Origin: Xenopus tropicalis
Lineage: Eukaryota; Chordata; Amphibia; Anura; Pipidae
Direction of reading: 5' to 3'
NCBI RefSeq assembly: GCF_000004195.4
Contig: NC_030678.2
Span: 133,205,104 to 133,269,103 of the forward strand
DNA: 64,000 nucleotides
Shown here: one piece after another, positions 24,395-35,291 of the stretch
Layout: each line of letters begins with the position of its first letter
Numbering within the stretch: the first letter of the stretch is position 1
Notes under the pieces: generated by a model
Told to the model about the DNA's origin: nothing
The model's input: the letters and a program-made list of their open reading frames with translations, nothing else
Databases searched by the model: none
Position numbers and translations under genes: made by a program

Positions 24395-24575
24395 TCCATA
24401 ACCATGTGCCTTTGCTCCCGGGCTAATTAGTCACATCAGGCGACAGTAATGAAAATTTACAGTACAGATGTTTTGCGTGGTTTAAAGTCTGAAAGGGTCC
24501 TTATGCACAGAGGTTATATTAGTCATTGCCGCTGCTGACTGAAAGTCTGCCAGGTTTAAAGAAAAAAACAAATTA
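24395..24575. promoter_or_regulatory. Possible conserved non-coding block
   Basis: Unique sequence with a homeodomain-type core (ggctaattagtcac), retained CpG sites (caggcgacag, ttgccgctgctg) and no repeat hallmarks. It has no supported reading frame. This call rests on appearance only. Confidence 0.2.
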
Positions 24576-24792
24576 CTGCTCTTACATAGTTCTTTAAAAA
24601 AAGCATTAAAAGCTTTAGAGATGGAGTACTTTGGATCATCATACCTTATGTCTGCTAAAAATCATTTAAAAATTGAAATAAACTCATTGTTTTGTACCAA
24701 TATGGATTCATCTTAGTTCCCATCAAATACAAGGTTCTGTGTTATAATTACAGAGAAAATTGTCATCATTTACATCATTTTTTACATTATTT

Positions 24793-26195
24793 GGGAGATT
24801 TATCAATCCACAAACTCTCCGAATGCATTTTTTTCGTAATGATCATTATGTTTGCGACATTTTGTCGCCGACTTTTTCGTATCTTGCGCGAATTTTCCAA
24901 TGCTGTCGCGACTTTTTTGTACTTTTTTTTCGACAAACTTGTATTGTTGCACGGAGTTCGAAAGTTTCGGATTCATTCAAGCTTCGGTATCGTGACTTTC
25001 CTTGGGCCGGGTTGGAGCTGCAGAGTACCATTGAGCCCTATGGGAGACTTTCCTTGGGCCAGGTTGGAGCTGCAGAGTGCCATTGAGCCCTATGGGAGAC
25101 TTTCCTTGGGCCAGGTTGGAGCTGCAGAGTGCCATTGAGCCCTATGGGAGACTTTCCTTGGGCCAGGTTGGAGCTGCAGAGTGCCATTGAGCCCTATGGG
25201 AGAATTCCTTGGGCCGGGTTGGAGCTGCAGAGTGCCATTGAGCCCTATGGGAGACTTTCCTTGGGTCGGGTTGGAGCTGCAGAGTGCCATTGAGTCCTAT
25301 GGGAGACTTTCCTTGGGCCAGGTTGGAGCTGCAGAGTGCCATTGAGCCCTATGGGAGACTTCCTTGGGCCGGGTTGGAGCTGCAGAGTGCCATTGAGCCC
25401 TATGGGAGACTTTCCTTGGGCCGGGTTGGAGCTGCAGAGTGCCATTGAGCCCTATGGGAGACTTTCCTTGGGCCGGGTTGGAGCTGCAGAGTGCCATTGA
25501 GCCCTATGGGAGACTTTCCTTGGGCCGGGTTGGAGCTGCAGAGTGCCATTGAGCCCTATGGGAGACTTTCCTTGGGCCAGGTTGGAGCTGCAGAGTGCCA
25601 TTGAGCCCTATGGGAGACTTTCCTTGGGCCGGGTTGGAGCTGCAGAGTGCCATTGAGCCCTATGGGAGACTTTCCTTGGGCCAGGTTGGAGCTGCAGAGT
25701 GCCATTGAGCCCTATGGGAGACTTTCCTTGGCCGGTTGGAGCTGCAGAGTGCCATTGAGCCCTATGGGAGATTTTCCTTGGGCCGGGTTGGAGCTGCAGA
25801 GTGCCATTGAGCCCTATGGGAGACTTTCCTTGGGCCGGGTTGGAGCTGCAGAGTGCCATTGAGCCCTATGGGAGACTTTCCTTGGGCCAGGTTGGAGCTG
25901 CAGAGTGCCATTGAGCCCTATGGGAGACTTTCCTTGGGCCAGGTTGGAGCTGCAGAGTGCCATTGAGTCCTATGGGAGGATTCCAAAATCATGCACAGAA
26001 TGATCAAAGTCGGAACGGTTTTCCCGCCGTTTACGATTGTTCAATATGAAAAAGTCGCGGTGGCGCCTAAAAAGTTGCGCAAGATACGAAAAAGTCGCGG
26101 TGGTGATAAAAAAGCCGCGACCTTCAGAAATTATCGTATTCAATCCGAATTTTTCCCATTCAGGATTCAAACTCGTGCTTTAATGAATTGGCCCC
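24793..26195. mobile_element. MITE-like element carrying a 52-bp satellite array (copy 1)
   Basis: Ends gggagatttatcaatcc and, at the right, gtgctttaatgaattggccc form a weak inverted repeat of the GGGGnnnATTTATCAA type. Between ends and array lie CpG-rich, AT-alternating stretches (tttttcgtatcttgcgcg; aaaagtcgcggtggcg), and the array is flanked by the same left (acgaaagtttcggattcatt) and right (ttccaaaatcatgcacagaa) segments as in copy 2 at 40444-41507. From memory, tandem repeats riding on MITEs have been described in Xenopus. Confidence 0.7.
24995..25980. repeat. 52-bp satellite array, about 19 units
   Basis: The unit begins tttccttgggccaggttgga and ends gccctatgggagac. Units are 90-100% alike with a few one- or two-base deletions. 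Main variants are ccagg/ccggg and gagccc/gagtcc. Repeated open frames (QWHSAAPT, LQLQPGPRK) are consequences of the array. Confidence 0.95.
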
Positions 26196-26548
26196 TAGGG
26201 CAGATGGCTCATCCATCAGATAAGAGATCCCATATCTGTAGCTTATATTTTTCTGCAGAATTATGCAAAGTACAGGAGGATACCTATGTTGACATATTTG
26301 TATAGTACAGGTATATCTCTGTACAGGCTATGGGAAAGCCCAGTCTAGTTCCAAGGCCCATTAAAGGTCCTGTTCAGTTAGCATTGAGGTGATGGAGGCA
26401 TAAAGGAAGGGTGTGGCTAGCCAGCCTAAGAAAGAAAGTTGCAGTATAGGCAAGTGTGAAATAATTAAAAGAAGTTTGAATTTGTTATACAGCAGTGCTT
26501 GATATATAAGGGGTGTTATTTATGTTACTTGTTCTTAGCACCCCTTAC

Positions 26549-26651
26549 CTGTAAAAGCACAGAGACTGGGTATTTCTGTGAACTTCTGAATTCCATAGAC
26601 TTTTTGACCTATCAGTGTTCCCCTCTTGGCCTGCTTATCTTTCCCATTATA
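26549..26651 (-). CDS. Candidate internal coding exon, unidentified
   Basis: A strong minus-strand acceptor (aaatcctttttaacag) and strong donor (TTTTACAG|GTAAGG) bound 103 nt. One frame is fully open (34 codons, including GKDKQAKRGTLIG and YGIQKFTEIPSL). It starts on a codon boundary and leaves one base, and both junctions fit neighbouring candidate segments (27228-27268 upstream, 23070-23117 downstream). This is the best-looking of the candidate exons in splice signals. No family is recognised. Confidence 0.4.
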
Positions 26652-27227
26652 CTGTTAAAAAGGATTTAGTCTTCTCGTGGCTTCTCTATTTCTTGCCCAT
26701 TACATGTTCTTAGTGAGGTGAAAGATGAATTCTTAATGTTATTGTTTTACTGGGGTTACATCTAAGAATCATATCTTATTGTTTGTGTGGGTTAAAAATT
26801 TGCAAACCAGGGACAGTAATTTGGTATCATAAAGATTTCAAATTTCAACCCATGCACTGTAAAAGCATAGAATTTACAATGTTTGTCAGGTTAATCATGG
26901 CATGTCCTCTGCTGCCCTTTGGAACATTAGCAATGTAACTTGATTGGACCCTTCAGGAAACATATTATTGTATATAACTGCTTATGCACCTGATCATTAA
27001 ATTGAATTTGTATAATAGGATGAAGCTTTATTCTGTCGTAAGAAAAATCTAATGAGATTTTCAGGTTGTGTTTGAGCTTCAGACGACTGTAATTAGTCAT
27101 TAGCCATTTCCTTAAACATATTTATATGAACTTGGTGGTTTAATCATTTCATTGTCTAGTCACAACACAGTAATGCTCAGTGGGATTTCACTTTGCCACT
27201 TTAGTATTAGTGAATAAAACCCTTTAC

Positions 27228-27268
27228 TTTATATGCTGAACTAGTGAGCTTTATAGTGAGAATGTTAT
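27228..27268 (-). CDS. Candidate 41-nt coding exon, unidentified
   Basis: Minus-strand acceptor acacgtctacctacag and donor ATAAA|GTAAAG. The only open frame encodes NILTIKLTSSAYK, entering with two bases of a codon and ending on a boundary, so it connects 33570-33670 to 26549-26651 in phase. It is short and the donor is only moderate. Confidence 0.27.
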
Positions 27269-27348
27269 CTGTAGGTAGACGTGTAACACAGAGAATCATA
27301 AGAAAGTAAAATGAGTGCAATTGATTTACAGTCTGTGTAACATACAGT

Positions 27349-27968
27349 ATTAGGTCTCATTTAACATCTGTAGATACAGCACTAACACCTAAACTGGGTG
27401 CAGGATTGTGCTCATTAAAGGACAATGAAAGGTTAATATAAAGTAAAAGTAAGTCTAAAGGCATTCTTTTTAAGTACTTACTGCATATCTAAATTCCCAC
27501 ATCCCTGCTTGCTTCTCTGAGATATGGTGCTGGCAGCCTACAGCAGTGTGAAGCCTACAGTGACATCACTGAAATCTCTCTCCCCTTCCTGTAGGTGCCA
27601 GCGGCAGCCTTCCTATTCTCTGAGCATGTGTGTAACTTGATCCTGTCTCCTGTTCTGAGCTACAAATACCCACCAGTAAATCAGAAGAGGATCTGGCAGA
27701 GGGGAGGGGGGAGGGAATGAAACACACATACAGTATGAAGCAAGGAGGGAAAGGAAGGGAGAATACCTTTTTAGAGATGGCTGCCTGTTCTAGAAAATGT
27801 GAAGTAAGTGTGACTGAGTAAATATTTGATTAGGTGAGCCAAAAGTGTGGCGTTTTTACTAAACAATAGGAGGACTATTGGGCAGTATGCTTTTTAAATT
27901 TTGACTTGCATTCTCCTTTAAACTGATATCCACAGCGCTGAACCTACAGATGTTAAATGAGACCTAAT
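27349..27968. mobile_element. Palindromic MITE split at its centre by a T2 MITE
   Basis: A 25-bp perfect inverted repeat (attaggtctcatttaacatc plus tgtag at 27349-27373, complement at 27944-27968) brackets about 63 bp of own sequence plus the T2-type element at 27415-27921. Removing the insert leaves a compact hairpin of about 113 bp. Confidence 0.8.
27415..27921. mobile_element. T2-type MITE, 507 bp
   Basis: TTAA at both ends, left end ttaaaggacaatgaaagg and right end cttgcattctcctttaa (inverted repeat TTAAAGGanAATGnaa). The interior resembles the copy at 59979-60448 in style rather than that at 4408. Confidence 0.8.
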
Positions 27969-27991
27969 ATGTTTGTACATGTGCCTACACT

Positions 27992-28283
27992 CAGGGCCAT
28001 TTTAATAAATGGGCAAATGGTGCAACTGCCCTGGGCCCCCAGGAATGGGGCCCCCATCATCTGTAATGACTGAGGCAACCCCCAAAAATGCCAGACCCCT
28101 CATTTTATTCAGTGTAACAATGTTCCTAAAGGATATATTTTAATTAAAAGCTGGTATTACAGTTTATCTTTTCCCACCATCTTTTCTGAATCTTTTTCTA
28201 TATTTCGTGCCTTATTGTACTCAGGTTCCCCTACTGGTGGGAACCCATTGCCCTAAGCCCACTGGCACCTTAAAGTGGCCCTG
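27992..28283. mobile_element. hAT-type MITE, diverged
   Basis: Left end cagggccattttaataaatg and right end ccttaaagtggccctg are complementary at CAGGGCCA(C)TTTAA. Flanks share acactc, consistent with a decayed 8-bp duplication. Confidence 0.6.
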
Positions 28284-28334
28284 AGACACTCACTCAATGT
28301 TTGTTCATTTGGCTTCTGATTGTAGTGTAGAATT

Positions 28335-28653
28335 GTACTCTACTGGGAGCTGCTGTGTTGCTCCCTTCCCATTGTTCTGCTGCTCGGCTGCTGGGAGGGG
28401 GGGGGTGATATCACTCCAACTTGCAGCTCAGCAGTAAAGTGTGACTGAAGTTTATCAGAGCACAGGTCACATGGCTGTGGCACCTTGGGAAATTAAGAAT
28501 ATAGCTAGCCCCATGTGAAATTTGAAAATTAAATATAAAAAAATCTTTGTATTTTTAAAAAACAGATTTCAATGCAGGATTCTGCTGGAGAAACTCTATT
28601 AACTGATGCATTTGTTAAAAAAAAAAACGTTTTCTTGACAGTATTCCTTTACG
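28335..28653. mobile_element. 5'-truncated T2-type MITE
   Basis: Collinear with the right half of 15254-16284 (ctgggagctgctgtgttgct, gtgatatcactccaacttg, cacaggtcacatggctgtgg), ending ttgacagtattccttta. At the site where the 15254 copy carries an insertion it is uninterrupted, so it provides the empty site. Confidence 0.75.
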
Positions 28654-28805
28654 TTAAACACAGCCACAATTTTTAACCAGATATCATTCCCATTTAGCAG
28701 CAATGGACAAAACAAGATGTTGCATACTTACCCTAAATCACCTTTAGTAAATACGTCTATTCTAAATAAATCAGGGAAGATATGCACAACGCCTTCCAGT
28801 AAATA

Positions 28806-29060
28806 AAGGTGGCCATAAACATTCACATTATAGTCTTCTTCCTACGAACGTTCGGATATTGATTATACGTTTACATTCAATAATCTAAAACTAACATTAA
28901 GATTGAAATTGTAGGATAAAGCCCTAACAATAAGAATAACAATCGGAGGATGTTCTGAACATGAAATAGTTGGCAGACACCAATCGTATGAAAGTGACTT
29001 TCTGGAAATGCATTGTAGGCCCCCCAAGGATATCGTCAGATACACAATACATGCGCAGAT
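28806..29060. mobile_element. Diverged GGTGGCCATA-family fragment
   Basis: Starts taaaggtggccataaacatt. Later motifs (caatcggaggatgttctgaa, aggatatcgtcagatacac) resemble the family interior. No right terminus is visible. Confidence 0.5.
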
Positions 29061-29089
29061 TTTATTAACCTACTTTATACAAAGAAAAA

Positions 29090-29660
29090 TGTAGTGCTGC
29101 TTCTAAGGAACAAGCAGTTTAGAGCAGGAAATGGGACTATTGTGGGATGGAAGGATGAAACAACCCATCAGAAGGTGAAAAAGCATTCTCTCTGCATTGT
29201 GCGCTTTTGCATGTTCGGTCACACTCCGGTAACTCCCCTAGTAATATGAATACATTTCATATTAAAAGAGCGCATGGATTCTAAATATGACAGCTGCGCC
29301 TGCTAAGACCCATACGTTTTTCTGTCAAGTCGGCATATTTATACTTACAATATAAAAAATGAAAAAAGAAAAATTAAACATTTTGGCAAAATAAGAAGTG
29401 AAATGCATCCTTTTTCCAAACAAATCATCCAGCTTTCAAACAGTACTTAAACATGACTCATACGTTGTATTATCTTGCTGGGAATTATGCCTAATTAGGT
29501 AACGAAGGCGTCGGAATTAATTACTGGTAGTCACAAGGAAAAGATGGTTCACAAAACTAGTTCAAAATCATTATAGGCGCCATTGTATTTCTCTGGCACC
29601 GACTTCTAAGAAAAAATAACATTACATGCAATTGTAAATGCTTTATATAAAAGAAAAACT
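29090..29660. promoter_or_regulatory. Possible conserved non-coding block
   Basis: Unique, repeat-free sequence with a high density of retained CpG sites (acactccggtaac, gagcgcatgg, aaggcgtcgg, gcaccgactt) and homeodomain-like cores in close order (cctaattaggtaac, ggaattaattactgg). Minus-strand frames across the core are stopped. The features resemble those of vertebrate developmental enhancers, but this is by inspection only. Confidence 0.25.
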
Positions 29661-32600
29661 TGCATCAGAGAAAAATGTGATTTAGATATTAGCTTAACCA
29701 GAAAGCTATGGGCTCTAATTTGTTTGGGGCCCTTTATTTTTTACTACCAAACACCCATGTTGCCCCGAATGAATAGCCCTGTTGTAGGAAAAATTGTTTT
29801 CCATACCAAGGTGTGGGCTAATAGAGCCTATACTCCAGTTGGGGGGAACAATACCACTTTATGCAAAAAATACTCTTTATGAGTGCTATGATACCCACAT
29901 CAGAAGGGAGCTCCCTTAGACATCACATGCATTAGCATTACAAGTGAGTCCAGGGGCTCTCCCATTAAATGTATATGACTAAACACCCGCATTGGGTGCT
30001 CCCTTTGCAATTTAAATAGTTTCATGAGCTCACAAAATATGTCCAGATAAGAATTTGTCAATCCTGTTTCATTTCTTGTAGTGTTTATACACCTAGAAAA
30101 GGTAGTCAGAGGTGCAAGTTAAGGATAATGGGAAATGTAGTGCAGAATCACAGGGGACCTGCAGGATTTCAGTGCCTCGATATACCAAAGAATACTTCTC
30201 CCAATGGGTTTCTGCCAAATGAACACTAAATTAGTTATAGGGAGGTTAAATAGTTAGCTAATGTACACTACCATTAATTTATAGTCTAAAGAAGATGTCA
30301 TGCCAAAGTATAATTCAGGTAACTGCTACAACTTTGACCATAAAGGAGTGTCATGATAACTTGTTCCCTCATTAATCTTTTAGGCTATTACCAGTAGACA
30401 TCATGGACTGTAGAAAGAAAGTAAATGCACATTTCTACTTGCTTTTGTATTAAACATTGTTTACATCTCAACAAAGCTTTTAAGGCCTCCATCGCTTGGG
30501 TTTGGGTGTTGGAGATATTGACAGTTCAAAGTATCATTCTTTTATTCTTGTTTTACAAAAGGGCAACAGGGTGCATGGCCTAGGGAGTATGGTATAGCAA
30601 CGCCTGGGGTGTCCAACTTGGAACTGAAATATAAATTATTCACACAGAGAGGACTATTTATTAACTATCATTAGTTTATACAGGTGGTAATGAAGTAACT
30701 TATAGCAATGCAATTCCAATCTTTGGGTATTTGTGATCAGCGCTGCTAACATTTGCCAACTCGTGGGAAATAAATGTGTTTGACTAGCCTGAACACCCAG
30801 GTCTCACAGTTTTGTTTTCCAACACAAGCACTATGCGGGCTAATGTGCCTAAAACGACTTTTCTAAGAATTAAATTAATCTGGTGCAAGGCACAAAGAAT
30901 GTAGTCCATGCTAATGATTTGTGGGTTTATCTGATAAATTTAAGTTGTGCAGGTTTGGGGCACAAAAGAGGAATGCTTCCGCCTTCAGCCTGGGCACATT
31001 TCCTTTTCTACACTGCAATCCTTTCTTTTTCATCAAAGTGTTCCCCTCTTAGTGATGGCCCTCCATTACTACACCAGTGGGTTCAGGTTGAGAGAAATGT
31101 AAAGTTTCAGGTTTGGGTGGATGAAGGTTCACTAAGGACAGGATAGGTTGAAGTGCGGCTGATAGATTTTGTGACCTGCACATACAGGTGCAAGGGTGCC
31201 CTGTACCTAATACTTAACTTAAGCAGGCATTCCTTTAACCTGGAGCACTTTGTGTCCCCCGAAGCATGTGGGGGAGCCCCTGTCCCATTTATATACCCAA
31301 CTCTTTGTAGTGCTGCTAAATGCAGGCAGAGCTGCAACCATTGACACGCAGTCACAGGTCTGGACTAGCATTCAAAATAAGCCCTGCCTGGCATTTCAGG
31401 TACACAGATCCCAAAACAGCCTCCAACCAGCCCAAACAGTGACAGTCACCGTCTTTTTGGTTAGTTAGGTCTAATAATTAAGACAATCCGAGGCAGGTAC
31501 AACTCACAGGGGGGTAAAAGCAGGTTGCTTTGCCTGATTCTGTAATTTGCACCCTGTCCCCCTACCCATGATAAGCAAGCCCTTAAAAGAAAAGGAGATT
31601 TTGCTCCTCTAGAAATTCTTTCTATTAAAACAACAGCTGTTTTATTACAATAGTTTAGTTCATATTGCCTTTAACAACCCAAAATCAAATGCACTTTAAT
31701 TTTACTAAAATCTCACACAAACAGCACATTACATCTCCCTTTCAGACATTTTAGTTGCTTCTATATAAATACTTTGCATACTGCAGACTTGTGATGACGA
31801 CAATATCCATTTATATACAATAATATACATTAAAAAGCAGTCCAGGGTATCCAAGATGTCCAAGGTTTCCAGTCTAATGCACAGATATTCATCTCTTTCT
31901 CCACATCTAATGAGTCTTTTCACTTTTAATTTCTCTCTTTCAGCGCTTTGCTCCAGCTTTCTCCAGTTCCTCTCTGCAATCTGTTATTTTGGCAGTCATT
32001 ACACTGAGGAAAGGATTATGGCAAAGTGACAAGAGAAGGGTACTCAGCGAGCCACCAAACTTCCCCTAACACTATGTGCAGAAAATGAGAGTAATAAATA
32101 TTTCATCGCTCACTTTCATTCCCATAGTTGACATCTGTCGAGTTTTAGACCTAAAGAGCTGAAGGTTCATTTAAAGGGCTAGCAACACACACACAATAAA
32201 TATGAAGATTATTTGTCTTTCACTGGCATATGATTCTATAAAACATTTTCTTTGAAGCCAAAGTCCTGACCTTTTTTTATTGCAAAGTGGCATCCATTGA
32301 AGAGGTTGTTATAATAGAAAAAATAAAACTGGGACAGTTCTAGATAAGTCTTAAATACAATTATTTGATGTGATAAATGTTAAGTGATTCATCAGGGAAA
32401 CAGTGCAATATGGCAGACCCTTCTTTCTGTTGTAATAATTGTTCAGCTGTTGGTCCTTCTGTACTGCCAGGGCTCATGAAAGTTATACTGGCTGGGCTTA
32501 GTTATACCCTCATTAATTTCTCTAAAACCCACATGGCTAGATGGCTCTGTCCATATCGTTACTCTTCTCTCCAATCCAATTATTTTCAGTCATAACCAAT

Positions 32601-33049
32601 ATCAATTGAAGTTTCTATTTTCCACATTCTATTGTGCAGCTAATTCACCAACGGCATGCAGCACTAAAACACACAAACACACTCCCCAGAAAATGCTTTC
32701 TAAAAGACTTTGTTTGGTGTATATCAGTATAGCCCCATACATTTACAGATCTGCTTGTTTGACAAGTGGATCTATGCCTATTTTTGCCACCAACATTAGG
32801 GGCCAAGTCAGGTTAGTCCAATCATTGATCAATTAGGAGTCAACAGTCAAATTCAGTACAGGATTTGCAAACATGCCAGATAGATATTGGTTGGGAAAGC
32901 CTACTAAGGGTTCAGTATTTCTAATTAGAGGCAAATTAACTATAGCCCTCTAGCTACTGCTGAAGTGCAACTCCCAGTATCCCTTTGACATCTGCAGTGT
33001 CATAGTGCCTGTTGGAGTAGCAAAAGTTATCCTGATAGGCCACATCTTA
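29661..33049. other. Mainly unique stretch
   Basis: Only a truncated hAT MITE piece is visible at about 31354-31462 (caggtctggactagcattca, then ggtacacagatcccaaaaca), of the family at 38983-39134. No RNA gene or supported exon was recognised. Confidence 0.4.
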
Positions 33050-33132
33050 GGGCTCTGGCACACGGGGAGATTAGTCGCCCGTGAACAGGGAGATTTGTCG
33101 TGGGTGACTAATCTCCCCGTGTGCAAGAGCCC
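33050..33132. mobile_element. 83-bp hairpin MITE with TTA duplication
   Basis: gggctctggcacacggggag at the left is matched by its near-complement at the right (ctccccgtgtgcaagagccc), with attagtcgccc and gggtgactaat repeated internally. TTA occurs at 33047-33049 and 33133-33135. This is a very short Harbinger-like MITE or an internally deleted one. Confidence 0.85.
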
Positions 33133-33569
33133 TTAGGCTGATTATAGCATTTTCTTATTTACAACAGATAGCTATGTAGGGTTGCCACCTGGCTTGTAAA
33201 ATACCAGCCAAGGCTGGGGCCAGTATTACAAATTTATTTGCAATGTATTTGCTGGTAAATTTGTAATAATCTCTTGTTCAGCTCCCAATCACTACTTCCT
33301 TTTTCCCTCAATTTCCCCTGCCCCATCGTCCTTCCCTTAGAAACTGGATGGAATTTTTTCAGAAAAGATGTGACACCTATTACATTTAGCACTGTCTACA
33401 TTGGATTGTTTTAAGACCTATGTCTTAAAACCTGTCAGGTCCACTGGTTGGCTCTAGGAGGGTAAGACTAACAATGGGCAGCTGTGGAATGCTGGGACGT
33501 TTAAAACATTTGGATGACTGCAGTTTGCCCATATCTGATTTAAGCACTCAGACTGATTGGAAGATATAC
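33133..33569. other. Unique stretch, nothing recognised
   Basis: No feature recognised. Confidence 0.4.
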
Positions 33570-33670
33570 CTTTATTATGAAAGATGAACTGATATCTTCC
33601 AGAAGTGGATACACGCCTATTATTAAGCACGGTGATTGTCGGTTCATTTAAATAAAAGAGCACAGACATC
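33570..33670 (-). CDS. Candidate internal coding exon, unidentified
   Basis: Minus-strand acceptor atttccttatctggaactcag and donor AATAAAG|GTATAT bound 101 nt. The single open frame gives 33 codons (for example FYLNEPTITVLNNRR and SGRYQFIFHNK) and belongs to a longer open stretch (33454-33834). Several CpG sites are retained. It enters with one base and leaves one base of split codons, the latter matched by 27228-27268. No family is recognised. Confidence 0.35.
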
Positions 33671-34661
33671 CTGAGTTCCAGATAAGGAAATATGCACGCT
33701 ATCAAATATTGCTTTAGCATACATGTCAAGAATCCATCAATGGTATTAAAGTGATGGCCCATCATTCTGATGGGCCGCAAAACTGAAATCATTATTCCTG
33801 CAGCCTTGACAGCAAAGCAAAATTGGAACTGCAAATACAGTGATTTAAAACCCCAACGGCAGAAGTGAGCATTTCATTATATGTGTATCATATAGCAGCA
33901 GCGCACGGAAGGGAAAAATCAAGGCTTAATCCTGATAGCTGAGGTGTAATGGCATTTCAGTGTGTGCACCGAAGATGATAGTGCAACAGCTGTACTCTGC
34001 TGAGCATATACATTACACTCCTCTCTGCCTAAACACACAGCCATGTAACCAACATCATGCAGCAGATCACTGTCAGGGAATTTCACTCAATTTCATTCAA
34101 AATAATTTATTACAAACAATGCAGTAAGTGTTCTTCCATACAGTTAGGTATTATATAAAAGTAATTCAAAGCAAAGTTAATAGGCCCAGTCCCTAATGAA
34201 CAACCATACTAAAAGATACAGAAACTCTGTGTACTGCCTTCTCTGTGTGATCATAACAGGGTCTTAATATATCAAGTGTTGTCGTTTTTAAATAATGATG
34301 CAGTCTATGGACTAAAATGTATTTTTTAAGTAGTTTGAATGTGACTGGTTTATATAGTCTTTAAGCCTGAGGGAAAAAGCAGCAATCTCTGGGTGGATTT
34401 AGTTCTGTACTACACTGAGGGGCAGATTTTGAAAAATCAACCTGTAGAATTCGGTGGGTATCCCAGCAGTTCCAATGTATCAAAGTTACTTACACTTTCC
34501 TGACTGTCAGACAGAGCTGGAACTAAGGGACGGCAGAAGAGGCACAACAGTGAAGGGGCACTGGGCACATTCCTCTTCTGCCTTTCACTCTATGGGAGGG
34601 GGACACAACACCAGAAATTGCCCCCCATTCAAAGTGAACAGTAATTGCCATTATGTGCTAG
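33671..34661. other. Unique stretch with a decayed MITE piece
   Basis: Positions 33880-34010 have retained CpG sites and an E-box (cagctg). Positions 34510-34645 (cagagctggaactaaggga, ggcagaagaggcac) look like a decayed hAT MITE. Confidence 0.35.
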
Positions 34662-34874
34662 AATCAGTTAACATGTGCTTACACAGTGAAAATAGCTTCT
34701 TGCAGCCCCAGGTGCACGCTGTACCCACTGCCCGGGCAGATAAATTCAAAAATGAAGAAAACAGCAGCACTCCGGTTGTTTTGAAAAATGTGAATCTTTA
34801 CTTAAGTGCCAAAGGCACTTAAGTAAAGATTCACATTTTTCAAAACAACCGGAGTGCTGCTGTTTCCTTCATTT
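34662..34874. mobile_element. 213-bp insertion ending in a near-perfect 63-bp-armed hairpin
   Basis: ttgccattatgtgctag is repeated exactly at 34645-34661 and 34875-34891, a 17-bp target duplication. The right part is an inverted repeat: arms 34748-34810 and 34814-34876 match at 62 of 63 positions with a 3-nt loop (aaa). The left 85 bp are not palindromic. The long duplication argues for target-primed retrotransposition. The layout parallels 15690-16097. The family is unknown. Confidence 0.75.
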
Positions 34875-35291
34875 TTGCCATTATGTGCTAGGCACTGTCA
34901 AGTCACTGTCAAGGCATGGTGCTACATGTTTGAGTGACACACGCATTTCACGTGACAATCCTGAATCAATCCTTGACCTCACCGCAGCCTACTTTAAAAG
35001 CTACTCACTAGCCTTGCTCTTTCCAAACACAATTTCTCTTTTGTACTAAACTTCTTCTGTGCATAAATACTGGCCCTCCAATGTCAGCCACTATCAATAT
35101 ACTATGGATATTGATCAGTTTGGGATTCTAGCAGGATTGAAAATTTTATCTGCCTATGCACCTTGCCAGCCAGTGTATGGTGCGTCAGCAGATGAGGAAG
35201 TTAAGAGAAGCCACTTCCTGCTGGAGGGGCAGTACCTAGGGTGGCACTGGACCTAAACACAGTGCCGTCTGTAGGCTGATCAGTTGGAAAG

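Larger units (their letters stand above)
24615..26240 (+). mobile_element. TACAGG-ended MITE interrupted by the satellite-bearing element
   Basis: Positions 24615-24792 follow the 5' and middle part of 18431-18735 (cataccttatgtctgctaaa, tacaaggttctgtgttataa), and 26196-26240 follow its 3' end (cagataagagatcccatatc, tgta). The sequence between is a different element, so the host was split by insertion. The first part of the host is missing. Confidence 0.7.

Noticed and set aside
24692..25862. Multiple overlapping frames encoding LQLQPGPRK / QWHSAAPT repeats
   Set aside because: They are translations of the 52-bp satellite.
24995..25980. CRISPR-like regularly spaced repeats
   Set aside because: Units are contiguous with no unique spacers, and the genome is eukaryotic; it is a tandem satellite.
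33454..33834. 126-codon minus-strand frame as a complete small protein
   Set aside because: No start context and residues at both ends look non-coding; only the central 101 nt have splice-like boundaries and are listed as a candidate exon.
34484..34512. 29-nt exon-like segment with strong acceptor
   Set aside because: Its acceptor lies in what looks like a decayed hAT MITE, so the signal is probably fortuitous.
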